Source of the DNA: Vibrio sp. CB1-14
GTDB lineage: Bacteria; Pseudomonadota; Gammaproteobacteria; Enterobacterales; Vibrionaceae
NCBI RefSeq assembly: GCF_040412085.2
Contig: NZ_CP115921.1
Coordinates: 620,001-684,000 of the forward strand
Length of the DNA: 64,000 nucleotides
Reading direction: 5' to 3'
Shown: piece by piece, positions 8,702 to 17,021 of the stretch
Numbering within the stretch: the stretch's first letter is position 1
Layout: each line of letters opens with the position of its first letter
Translations under genes and position numbers: made by a program
The notes under the pieces: model-generated
What the model was told of the DNA's origin: nothing
The model's input: the letters and a program-made list of their open reading frames with translations, nothing else
The model's database searches: none

Positions 8702-10458
8702 TCAGTCAGTGATAGGATTTGGCGAGGTAGCCAGCACATTCCTTTGTCGATAGAGGTGAGTGCCCGCCAGCAAAATGGCCAGGCCGATTGAAATAAACAC
8801 GCTAGCGTCAGACATAGAATCCGTAGTCATCGCGATCGACGCCACAAGGACACCTAGTATCTGACACATGCGTCCAAGGTAAGCACCTTGTCGAGTATCA
8901 ACTTTTGCCTCTTCGGACAAACCAATAGGTGATTGCAAATTCACTTTTAGCTGAGTAATTTCTTTACCACGTTCACCAGAAGATTCCTGATAGAACCAAC
9001 GCGTAGAAAGAAAGAAACCACCGGTTATCACAATATGAGCGAGCAGTGTAATCGAAACGAGTAGGTCAACCGACTCGCGATTGGTGAAGCTAGCGGCATC
9101 AAACAAAGGCAATAGCCAATCTACTTGAAATACAAACTGCATAAAGAACGACACAGATAGTCCGACGGCAATCGTCGCCCAACCGGACCAGTCCGGTGTT
9201 TTTAGCGTCACAAGAGCCAGCAAAGATGGGATTGTCAGTGGTGTTTGCAATAGTGCGCCGAATAGCATCATGATATCAAAGAAGCTGTATTCATCGATTG
9301 ATGCAAATAACAAAGCAGCCAAGATGCAGAGCAAGCCATTAATCACGGTCGAAACCTTCCCAACTACGAGTTGCTTGTGCTCAGTTGCTTTGGGGTTGAG
9401 CACCGCTTGATAAACATTTCGCACAAAGATACCAGCATTCCGATTCAGGGCTGTCGTCATAGGAGCGATAGTCGCTGCAAGCATTGCCGCAAGCACCAAA
9501 CCAAGCATGCCAGCAGGCAGGTAGTGATCAATGTAGTAAACATAAGCGGCGTTATTGGCACTCTCAGCAAGCTTTGGGTAGTACGCCATCAGATCCACGC
9601 CCAACGTCGCAGTCACCCATGGAGGAACAAACCACATGACAGGCCCCAAAATAAATAGGATGCCAGCAAACAAAGCCGCTTTTTTGCCTCTCTTTCGTTC
9701 GTCGTCACCAAAAATCGATAGCAAGAAAGCGCATTGTTCGTGTTCATTGTTTGCTTGAGTATCATCATCACAACCCAAAGCCAAAACACTTGCCAGTAGC
9801 TCATGTTGCTACCCATGTAACTATCGGTTGGATAACTTTCAATGAGTGTCACCGTCCCACCAACCTCGAGCAAAGCAAAAGCTCCTACTGACATGGTAAT
9901 CGCAACCAACAAAATGAGTTGAATGACATTTGTCGCAGACACCGTCCACGACCCGCCGCTCGCAGCAATAAAGGTAACCAATAAGCCAACGCCAACAATC
10001 GTCACCACTAGATCAATGTTAAATACCGCGGCTGTGAAGAGGGCTAAGCCATTTAACCAAATTGCCGCAGACATGATAGTCAAAGGAAAAGAAAGCCAAG
10101 TATACACTTGCTCTGATACGCGTCCGAAGCGAACCTTGATAGCTTCCATCGCAGTCTCAACACGCATCTTGCGATAGCGAGCAGCAAAATACCGAGCAGC
10201 CACCAAGAAGCCCAAGGCATTACCCCAAAAGATGAACAGTACTGTTAGCCCATCTTCATAGGCCTTCGCAGCAGCACCGGTAAATGTCCACGCCGAAAAC
10301 TGAGTCATGAACGCGGTAGCACCAGCCATCCACCACATCATTGCTCCGCCGCCGCGAATGAATCCCGAGCTATCCGTGGTAAAACGCTTAAACGCCAGAG
10401 CGGCGAACAACACGAAAGTAAAGTAACCAATAACAATTGCACCATCAATGAGTTCCAT
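8702..10458 (-). pseudogene. Sodium:solute symporter (SSS family), split by a -1 frameshift
   Basis: Two overlapping frames together give one symporter of about 585 residues, matching the two intact 588-residue paralogs at 27369 and 29728. The N-terminal frame starts at ATG 10458 (AAGGAG upstream) and runs through FRGGG-like, WWMAG and FSAWTFTGAA motifs to TTNEREAKK. The C-terminal frame resumes exactly with AALFAGILFILGPVMWF. The switch falls at a run of six A on the coding strand (forward T run 9680-9685), and the phased codons read GCA AAA AAG, the classic A_AAA_AAG slippery heptamer. The gene may be a real -1 mutation, a homopolymer sequencing error or a programmed frameshift. It would import oligouronates or uronates with Na+, in line with the adjacent kdgK-eda genes. 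Confidence 0.8.
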
Positions 10459-10869
10459 ACCGCTCCTTATGCATCTTGGCTTATTCATTTTCTGCGATTG
10501 GTTCCAATGGTTTCGTCGTCCACAAAGAGCTCAAGAGCTCGCAATGATGAAACTCGACCTAAATCACACTTAGTCATTTAAAGTAGAAATATTACTACCA
10601 TAACTTCAATTTATGCTGGTAAATTAGAACATATTAAAACGATGTTTCAAATAAAATTTAGTTATCTATTTGTTTCTTGAAAGGCGTGAGGAATAGTAGG
10701 GTCATTGTAATCAGAGCCTCCCTTGTTCAACATCTATGTTGTAGGTTTACCTCCACAGCAAGGCCATCACTATAGAATCAGTTAGTTACACTAAATCAGA
10801 CTCTTATCGCCCACTTTTATCTCAGAAAAAACAGATGAAGTTGGTCACTCTCAAGCTGGATATTTGACT
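10459..10869. promoter_or_regulatory. Divergent control region between symporter and kdgK
   Basis: A 411-base AT-rich gap between divergent genes. It contains a KdgR-like element at 10633-10651 (listed separately) and a second half-site ATGAAAC near 10547. The gap also has the inverted repeat GAGCTCAAGAGCTC near 10529. No gene is seen. Confidence 0.5.
10633..10651. promoter_or_regulatory. Candidate KdgR operator
   Basis: ATTAAAA-N5-TTTCAAA matches 10 of 14 positions of the KdgR box AATGAAA-N5-TTTCATT. It lies between the divergent symporter and kdgK genes, both expected members of the KdgR regulon. Confidence 0.4.
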
Positions 10870-11799
10870 ATGAGCCAATATAAAATAGCGATCATCGGCG
10901 AATGCATGGTGGAGCTACAACGCAAAGAAGATCTCCTGAAGCAAAGTTTCGGTGGTGATACATTAAACACAGCGCTGTATCTTTCTCGTTTGACGAAAAA
11001 TTACAACATTTCAGTAAGCTACATTACCGCACTAGGCAACGACCCTTTCTCATCTGAAATGCTAAAAGCGTGGTCGGAAGAAGGCATCGACACCGACCAA
11101 GTGTTGCGCCTAAACGACAAAATGCCCGGCCTGTACCACATCGAGACAGATGATACCGGTGAGCGCACCTTCTTTTACTGGCGCAGCGACGCAGCAGCTA
11201 AGTTCGTGTTTGATCAACCAGAAAGCCAATCACTCGTCGATTCTTTGATGGATTACGATGCGGTTTACCTAAGCGGTATTACTTTGGCTATTTTGACTGA
11301 CTCTGGACGTGACACTCTGTTTAGCTTCCTCGAGAAATTCAAAGCCAAAGGCGGCAGCGTCTTCTTTGACAACAACTATCGTCCAAAGCTTTGGGCGAGC
11401 CGTGATACCGCTCAGCGCACGTACCTTGCGATGCTTGGTTTTACCGACACCGCACTGCTTACCTTCGAAGATGACCAAGACTTGTTTGGCGACACATGCC
11501 TAGAAGATTGTATCGAACGCACTCAACACGCTGGTGTCAGCGAAATTGCCATTAAACGTGGCGAGAAAGAGTGTCTCGTACTTAGCGAAGGTCGCGCAGA
11601 GTATGTTGCACCGAAGCCAGTCGACTCCGTGATTGATACCACAGCCGCAGGTGACTCCTTCAGCGCAGGTTATCTTGCCAAGCGACTAACCGGCGGCGAC
11701 GCGTTTAACTCAGCCGCAATGGGGCACAAAGTTGCAGGCACAGTAATTCAATACCGCGGTGCTATTATTCCTAACACAGCAACGCCAACTCTTGATTAG
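10870..11799 (+). CDS. kdgK: 2-dehydro-3-deoxygluconate kinase
   Basis: A 309-residue PfkB-family sugar kinase that phosphorylates 2-keto-3-deoxygluconate (KDG) to KDPG in the cytoplasm. The N-terminal IGECMVEL and the substrate-binding FGGDTLNTALYLSRL are typical of KdgK. The C-terminal PfkB signature DTTAAGDSFSAGYLA (about residues 257-271) supplies the catalytic Asp and the anion hole. ATG 10870 is preferred over a TTG six bases upstream. The aldolase gene follows 14 bases downstream, making a kdgK-eda operon that completes the lower uronate pathway. Confidence 0.93.
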   Translation: MSQYKIAIIGECMVELQRKEDLLKQSFGGDTLNTALYLSRLTKNYNISVSYITALGNDPFSSEMLKAWSEEGIDTDQVLRLNDKMPGLYHIETDDTGERTFFYWRSDAAAKFVFDQPESQSLVDSLMDYDAVYLSGITLAILTDSGRDTLFSFLEKFKAKGGSVFFDNNYRPKLWASRDTAQRTYLAMLGFTDTALLTFEDDQDLFGDTCLEDCIERTQHAGVSEIAIKRGEKECLVLSEGRAEYVAPKPVDSVIDTTAAGDSFSAGYLAKRLTGGDAFNSAAMGHKVAGTVIQYRGAIIPNTATPTLD

Positions 11800-11813
11800 T
11801 AGGACAAAGACAA

Positions 11814-12437
11814 ATGACAACCCTAAACGAACAGCTAGCAAGCCTTAAAGTAATTCCAGTAATTGCCATCAACAAAGTTGAAGATGCTATTCCTCTAGGT
11901 AAAGCACTGGTAGACAACGGTATGCCATGTGCAGAAATCACGTTCCGTACCGAATGTGCAGCCGACGCGATTGCTGCGATGCGTCAAGCGTACCCAGAGA
12001 TGCTGATTGGCGCAGGTACCGTTCTTACTAACGAGCAAGTCGATCAAGCGATTGAAGCAGGTGTCGATTTTATTGTAAGTCCAGGCTTCAACCCACGCAC
12101 AGTTCAATACTGCATCGACAAAAACGTACCAATCGTACCGGGTGTTAATAACCCAAGCCTAGTTGAGCAAGCAATGGAAATGGGTCTGCGTACATTAAAG
12201 TTCTTCCCAGCAGAGCCATCTGGTGGTGTAGGTATGCTAAAAGCGCTTACAGCCGTTTACTCTGTGAAATTTATGCCAACAGGTGGTGTAAGTCTGAACA
12301 ATGTAGATGACTACCTATCCATCAAGTCTGTATTGGCATGTGGTGGTACTTGGATGGTTCCAACAAATCTTATCGACGAAGGTCGTTGGGAAGAGCTTGG
12401 TCAGTTGGTTAAAGACGCGGTTGCTCACGTTAACTAA
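11814..12437 (+). CDS. eda: KDPG/KHG aldolase
   Basis: A 207-residue class I aldolase that splits 2-keto-3-deoxy-6-phosphogluconate into pyruvate and glyceraldehyde-3-phosphate. Visible motifs are the GAGTVLTNEQ strand, FIVSPGFNP, and the Schiff-base lysine region LKFFPAEPSGG (about residue 130), followed by FMPTGGVSLNN. Length and motif order match Eda. It is co-directional with kdgK and closes the operon ahead of a perfect 16-bp terminator stem. Confidence 0.95.
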   Translation: MTTLNEQLASLKVIPVIAINKVEDAIPLGKALVDNGMPCAEITFRTECAADAIAAMRQAYPEMLIGAGTVLTNEQVDQAIEAGVDFIVSPGFNPRTVQYCIDKNVPIVPGVNNPSLVEQAMEMGLRTLKFFPAEPSGGVGMLKALTAVYSVKFMPTGGVSLNNVDDYLSIKSVLACGGTWMVPTNLIDEGRWEELGQLVKDAVAHVN

Positions 12438-12457
12438 TCCAACATTTAACTAAGTAA

Positions 12458-12493
12458 AAGCAGCCCCACAAGCATTAGCTTGTGGGGCTGCTT
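12458..12493 (+). terminator. Terminator after eda
   Basis: A perfect 16-bp stem, beginning AAGCAGCCCCACAAGC, has a 4-base loop (ATTA). It stands 20 bases past the eda stop. Confidence 0.9.
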
Positions 12494-12509
12494 GTTATCT
12501 GCAGGGCGG

Positions 12510-12719
12510 CTAATTCGATAAATCCATCTCGGCTACCTTAGCCCTCTCCTCTTGAACTGAGTTTAAGCCCCACACCATCACGTTGCTACTATCGCCATGA
12601 TGATACAGCTCATCGCCATTAGCATGATTGAGAATTTTCGCTGCTCGCCACGCCGCTAGGCTCAATTGTGGTTCAATGATTCCATGGTTATGAGTACCTG
12701 AATTCACGACAAACAACTT
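12510..12719 (-). pseudogene. C-terminal remnant, possibly of a GMC-type oxidoreductase
   Basis: The reverse strand encodes about 69 residues with no proper ATG start. It begins at the junction with the siderophore-synthetase remnant and contains KLFVVNSGTHNHGIIEPQLS followed by LAAWRAAKILNH. This resembles the C-terminal NAD/FAD-closing motif of glucose-methanol-choline oxidoreductases (LFVxDxS...xPxLTxxALAxRxAxxIL), but the match is loose. The frame stays open for a while into the neighbour, whose real coding strand is the opposite one, so this is probably a truncated 3' end. The family assignment is tentative. Confidence 0.3.
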
Positions 12720-13230
12720 GTTATCACAAGGCAGCTTCCAATATGGTGTTGGGCTCGTCGACCATGGGCAAAATGTGACATTAACTCTTGAAGATAATCA
12801 ACCTGTCGGCTGCATCATCAAGGACTTTCATGGGGACTTAAGGTTGGTAGACGAAGAACTCCCTGAACTGGACTCACTCGATGGTGCCATCAAACAGAAC
12901 CTGACACGCCTACCAGCCAAGTACCTAGTTCATGTCGTTACAGTACTAAGGTTTGTTTCCCCTTGGTTAGAATCAAATGGACTCGAACATCAGGGAATCA
13001 GTGAGGCTGAGTTCTACGGCCTACTCGCTAACGAGATTCTACGCTACCAAGCAGAGCACTCTCATTTAGCACCTCGATTTGAAGCGTTCAACCTGCTTAG
13101 CGAGCACATAGATAAGGTTTGCCTTAACCGAGTGAAGTTTAAAATTGGATATGGGGAAAGCAATCAAAGGCCACTGCCAGAACTTGGCGAGCCGATACGG
13201 AACCCTTTGGTGATTGGGCTTGAAAAGTAA
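12718..13230 (+). pseudogene. 3' remnant of an IucA/IucC-family siderophore synthetase
   Basis: About 170 residues match the C-terminal part of NRPS-independent siderophore synthetases, which are usually about 600 residues long. Family landmarks are the motif HGQNVTLTLEDNQPVGCIIK followed by DFHGDLRLV, a helical middle, and the terminal pattern KVCLNRVKFKIGYGES...NPL. No ATG start or ribosome site is present. The frame closes upstream at a stop at 12691, and the sequence before 12718 belongs to another remnant on the opposite strand. The N-terminal two thirds are therefore missing. Related enzymes build vibrioferrin or aerobactin in vibrios. Confidence 0.65.
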
Positions 13231-13335
13231 CTAAGAACAAATTGATGTGCTCGATTGCAGTGACAGAGGGTCAGTGCAATTGAAAAATACTACCTTAAAC
13301 TCAAACAACAAAGCAGTGAATTGCAATAAACACGA

Positions 13336-13710
13336 TCACTGTAGAATCGTCATCGTTACCAAACAAATAAGGACTGAAATCGTCAAAATCCACAGGACGT
13401 ATATATATGTGACGGAAAGTTTTATGAAGATAGGAGAACATACGGAGCGTATTTCCGTCAATCGCCGCTTTTTAGCCCATTTGGGGAAGGTGACAGCAGT
13501 AAGCAAAGCTACACCGTGTATTAGTGCTACGAAATGGAATCCTCTCACCAGCGCAAGCTCTCCTCTTCTGTAATGCTCTAAAGAGAAAGCGTATTAAATG
13601 ACACGCTTTGGGGTAAAAAAATTTAAAGCTCCGCCAACCAATATAAACCATACAAATAGCAGCCCACCAAATACAAAGAACAAAATAAATGCCCATTCTA
13701 AAATCTGCAT
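13336..13710 (-). pseudogene. Small membrane protein with in-frame stop, tandem paralog of the next gene
   Basis: Translation from ATG 13710 gives MQILEWAFILFFVFGG and continues to a TAA at 13594-13596 (codon 39). The same frame then reopens with YAFSLEHYRRGELALVRGFH and FVALIHGVALL. Past the stop it aligns residue for residue with the neighbour at 13766-14163 (EYAFTKDHYTEVELAVVSGF, then HFVALIHGIALM), and the stop sits where the neighbour has Glu. Both copies share RR-LT-IRSVC further on. An upstream GGTGAG fits a ribosome site. It is a small multi-span protein of unknown function that resembles a duplicated immunity gene. The nonsense codon is a substitution, not an indel, so real decay is likely. 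Confidence 0.7.
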
Positions 13711-13765
13711 ATTTGACTCACCCCGAGAGTACTGAAAACAAGAAATCACCATAAGGAACCATTAA

Positions 13766-14163
13766 CTACGTCTCTGGGAGGAACAATTGATCAAGCACTA
13801 TCACTAAAACGAAAGACAAAATGGTTGTTATAGTTGACGTCCATAAAATGCCAATATAGCAATAGCAAATCCTAACAAAACCTGAAGGACAAACAGATCT
13901 TATTCCTGTTAGCCCTCTGCGTTTCGCTGTCTTAGGCATTACGATCACTGTCATCAATGCGATACCATGTATTAAGGCCACAAAATGAAAGCCCGAAACG
14001 ACTGCCAGCTCTACCTCGGTATAATGATCTTTGGTAAATGCGTACTCTTTTATACTTTTGAGAGTAAAAAAACATAATATTGCTCCGACAACCACGAACC
14101 AAACGGCCATGAATATACCCACGAAAAAAAAGTGATAGTAAGAGTCTGAGCTACTGAGAACAT
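13766..14163 (-). pseudogene. Small multi-span membrane protein, immunity-like (apparent frameshift near N-terminus)
   Basis: The visible frame from GTG 14122 gives 118 residues with three to four hydrophobic spans (AVWFVVVGAILCFFTL, GFHFVALIHGIALMTVIV, a C-terminal span). That GTG has no ribosome site and lacks the first span of the tandem paralog. An ATG at 14163 in another frame reads MFSVAQTLTIT and would join this frame if the run of eight A at 14124-14131 (T on the coding strand) had one more base. The repaired protein would match the paralog in length. The gene directly follows the LysM-protein gene. Position, duplication and hydrophobicity suggest immunity; this is an inference. Confidence 0.55.
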
Positions 14164-15181
14164 ACTTTATCTACACCGGTTTTCGAAACAAGATTGAAAT
14201 AGGGAATATTCTCCTTGTATATATAGACTCCCATTTTACCACCTACATAACCTATACCTGCAGAGACAGCGGCTATGCTCAGTGCAGCAAACCAACCAAT
14301 CGAAGCGACACCAACTACGAGTGATATTGCAGTGCCAGCTGCTATTCCAACAACAGTACTCGCTACCATCTCAGCGAAAATTTTGTTTTCTCCGCTGTAG
14401 AACCCGATTGTGAGATCTGTTGACAGGAAACTCCCAGGCTAACAGCTGTAAGAAGCGTACCGCCTCGTGCTGCTCCAGATGATAGTGCTGCTAATCTCTG
14501 TGTATTCTTGCGTAATGCAACTGTGCTAGAGACTCCACCAGCTCTTGATATCCGCATAGCTTCGCGTGCCTTTTTCCCTTTAAACAGTACTTTTTCAATA
14601 GGTCCAAAGTTTCTGGCAACGGATTTCAGAATCTTGCTGCGACGATAATCATATTGACCTTTTGTCAACACACCTAATTTGTACTGTTGGTAGACTTTCT
14701 CAATCTCCGCGAGTTTAACTATATTTCCTTTCCCTTTGCCTCCCAACAGTATCCCCATAGACGCAAACGTCACCCCAGCACCCGTACTCGCTGGCCCCCA
14801 GGCATCCTCTAACCACGACAGAGCCCAAAACAAATCTTGCTGCTGTTGAGGCATCTGTTTCATCGTGCGCTCAAACTGCGCTTTATCTTCATTTGAAATG
14901 GCCGGGTTTGGCGCGAATTGACTCGCCACTGGAGAGATGGAGGCGGGCTTGCTATTAAGAGGGCGAAGTGAAATCGCTTGGCCGATGCTGACTTTGTCAG
15001 GGTGTTTAATTTCTGGATTGTCAGTGAGGATTTGATCAAGCACCTGACGATAGCCATCACTGCCATAACGGTATTGGTAGATTTTGAGAATAACCTTGCT
15101 TAATGTGTCTCCGGGGCGAATGTTGTAAAAATATCGATAGCGATTGACGCTGTTAAAATACTCACTATTCATGCTGAACAT
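14151..15181 (-). pseudogene. LysM-domain protein with C-terminal membrane segment, effector-like, frameshifted
   Basis: The first frame (ATG 15181) encodes 272 residues. An N-terminal LysM-like domain (YNIRPGDTLSKVILKIYQ, residues 19-36, to IGQAISLRP) is followed by an Ala/Pro linker and a middle region. The frame ends LRW just after AEKTKFS. The frame one base back continues as KNKIFAEMVASTVVG and then a Gly-rich membrane segment (GTAISLVVGVASIGWFAALS and GIGYVGGKMG), ending at 14151. Restoring one A in the four-A run at 14386-14389 would join them into about 343 residues. LysM-led proteins with a glycine-zipper C-terminus and small membrane immunity proteins downstream resemble orphan type VI effectors such as the Tme group. 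That assignment is a hypothesis. Confidence 0.55.
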
Positions 15182-15322
15182 ACCATTTCAAAAAGTAAAC
15201 TTAATATGCAACTTTAAGAGTGCTTTTTTGTAGTTCAATATCAGATTTTGGTTTTGAGAGTGAGCAAGGATTACCGATGAAATGGTGAGAAATTGACAAT
15301 AAAATCAGTTCATTATTGTCGA

Positions 15323-15352
15323 CAAAAAAAGCCAGTGATAACACTGGCTGGA
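15323..15352 (-). terminator. Terminator of the kduD operon
   Basis: On the reverse strand, arms GCCAGTG/CACTGGC close over a 4-base loop and are followed by a run of seven U. It lies about 125 bases past the stop of the isomerase gene. Confidence 0.8.
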
Positions 15353-15475
15353 GAAATCCCGATATGGACATCAAAACAAATAATAAAATAGTTACTAGGT
15401 GGTGCAATGTTTGATAAAAGTAACCCCAGAGACAAGGATTCAAGGAGTTCTGAGGTTACTTGGAATCAAATCAAA

Positions 15476-16111
15476 CTAGTCAATCAAAGTGCGAACGTAT
15501 TCAGCAATCTCAGTCACTTGGCAATTTGCAAAGAAACACTCTTGGAACTGAGCGCTGCCAACAGCTTGCTTAACGAGATCTTGATCAATCGCTTTTAGTG
15601 ACGCTACAACGTCTTTGCAAACAGCAGCCTTAACATCATTAAGGATCGCAGCGTTTTGCTGCTGAGGTACAACTCGCTCAACTGGGTAGCCTTCGCCGCG
15701 AGCACCAGTAAATGCCTTTTCGAAAATGTAACGAACGTTCAGCTCACCAGCCCAGCCAAAGCCTTTCGCAAAGGCCAATGAAATAGCATTACCATTGTTG
15801 ATTTGGTTGAAAAGGAATGCATCAGAGGGTTCTAGGCAGTAACCGCATACCACGCCAGGGTGAAGGTTGCTTGCCATCAACGCGCCTTGGCCTGTGCCAC
15901 AACCAGTAACGACAAAGTCCACTGCTTTTGAATTCAAAAGAATGCTCGCCATGATACCAAGGTGAATGTAAGTCAGGTGATGGTCGTTTTCATCTGTCAT
16001 ACCAACGTTGTATACGTCGTGACCTAGGCCACCTGCTACAGAGTTCAGTTCCGCTGCAACCATAGCATTCTTAGGTGCTTGGCTGTTTTCCATCATTAGT
16101 GCAATTTTCAT
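15476..16111 (-). CDS. RpiB/LacA/LacB-family sugar-phosphate isomerase, probable 4-deoxy-5-hexosulose-uronate ketol-isomerase
   Basis: A 211-residue protein with the RpiB/LacAB fold. It has an N-terminal IALMMENSQ, a central active-site loop FVVTGCGTGQGALMASN (Cys near residue 70), and a C-terminal extension longer than classical RpiB. Family members encoded with KduD (such as streptococcal DhuI) isomerise 4-deoxy-5-hexosulose uronate to 2,5-diketo-3-deoxygluconate and replace KduI. No KduI gene is seen in the window, so this enzyme probably fills that step. It is the last gene of the kduD, ygjV-like, kdgF operon, with GGGGAA before its ATG and a terminator behind it. The in vivo reaction is inferred from context. 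Confidence 0.8.
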   Translation of the reverse strand: MKIALMMENSQAPKNAMVAAELNSVAGGLGHDVYNVGMTDENDHHLTYIHLGIMASILLNSKAVDFVVTGCGTGQGALMASNLHPGVVCGYCLEPSDAFLFNQINNGNAISLAFAKGFGWAGELNVRYIFEKAFTGARGEGYPVERVVPQQQNAAILNDVKAAVCKDVVASLKAIDQDLVKQAVGSAQFQECFFANCQVTEIAEYVRTLID

Positions 16112-16150
16112 AGTAATTCCCCGACGAAAAGGTTCGTCAATAGTTAAATC

Positions 16151-16471
16151 TTAAACAAAATCTTTGCGCATTGGTGTGAACGTATCAATTAACACACCCG
16201 CTTCAACACACACACAGCCGTGTTCAATATCTGGCTGCTTATACATAGTGTCGCCCGCCTTGACGATGTGCTTTTCCTCACCAATCGTAAACTCAAAAGC
16301 ACCTGACAGTACATATGTTAGCTGCTCATGAGGATGAGAGTGCATAGCACCAACCGCACCTTTCTCAAAGTGGACTTCAACCGACATCATGTTGTCGTTG
16401 TGTGCAAGTACCTTGCGACTTACACCTTCACCTAAATCTTCTAACTGTATATCTTTGTTAAATACGAACAT
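16151..16471 (-). CDS. kdgF: KdgF-like cupin, unsaturated monouronate linearisation
   Basis: A 106-residue single-domain cupin. KdgF opens 4,5-unsaturated monouronates, the products of exolyases, to the linear keto form. The metal-site motif HSHPHEQLTYVLSG lies at residues 44-57, so H44, H46 and Q50 are probable ligands with H84 in DIEHG. A conserved Asp-rich tail IDTFTPMRKDF closes the protein, as in characterised KdgF. It sits in the kduD operon between the YgjV-like and isomerase genes. Confidence 0.9.
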   Translation of the reverse strand: MFVFNKDIQLEDLGEGVSRKVLAHNDNMMSVEVHFEKGAVGAMHSHPHEQLTYVLSGAFEFTIGEEKHIVKAGDTMYKQPDIEHGCVCVEAGVLIDTFTPMRKDFV

Positions 16472-16481
16472 GTGTAAAAGC

Positions 16482-17006
16482 CTATTGTGTTTGTGATTTG
16501 CTAACCACTAAATCACTTGATTTACGTAAACGATAAATGGTCACTAGGTTCGTCACTATAATCGTCGCTTCCAGTAACGTGCCACCAATTGAGCCAACCA
16601 GTATGTTGTTGATAAGCCAACATGTGGCGCCCAGCAAAAAGCCAATACGCATTGCCACACCGCTGAGAACAAACATAGAAAATGTTCCAATCACAGTGCC
16701 AAATATTGACCACAATTGCCCTATACCATCAGCAATCCAGTACCCAAAGCCACCAGCAACAACAATGAAAAACACCGCCACAAGTTTGGAGCGAGTGTGT
16801 ATCGACGCCAACGTTCTGGCTGCCGACAGTCCCGCGGCGGCAGCTGAAACGGTTGAACCTAGTAATAAAAAGTGGAGAAGATGATTGATATTAAAAGCCA
16901 ACATCGAAATTTTGAGCTGCCTGTCATCTTTTTGGTAAAAGGTGGAGATTCCTAACCCAAAACTCAAAAAACCCAATGCCTGACCGACAGAAAATAGGTC
17001 AATCAT
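16482..17006 (-). CDS. YgjV-family inner membrane protein
   Basis: A 174-residue integral membrane protein with about five or six hydrophobic helices and the pattern of the uncharacterised YgjV family (FGLGISTFYQKDDRQLKI near residues 16-33; INHLLHFLLLGS; LINNILVGSIGG). It lies 15 bases after kduD and 10 before kdgF, so it is co-transcribed with uronate catabolism. Its role is unknown; transport or membrane-level sensing of an intermediate would be guesses. Confidence 0.75.
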   Translation of the reverse strand: MIDLFSVGQALGFLSFGLGISTFYQKDDRQLKISMLAFNINHLLHFLLLGSTVSAAAAGLSAARTLASIHTRSKLVAVFFIVVAGGFGYWIADGIGQLWSIFGTVIGTFSMFVLSGVAMRIGFLLGATCWLINNILVGSIGGTLLEATIIVTNLVTIYRLRKSSDLVVSKSQTQ

Positions 17007-17021
17007 CTTCTCTCAATCCAG

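Noticed and set aside
10864..10869. TTG start for kdgK two codons upstream
   Set aside because: The ATG at 10870 gives the usual KdgK N-terminus, and the TTG has no better ribosome site.
13247..13573. A 108-codon forward frame
   Set aside because: It overlaps the reverse-strand small membrane paralog, which aligns with its tandem neighbour. It has no ribosome site or recognisable protein pattern.
14381..14395. Programmed frameshifting in the LysM gene
   Set aside because: The codons at the break (GAG AAA ACA AAA TTT) do not form an X_XXY_YYZ heptamer in phase, so a lost base is the better explanation.
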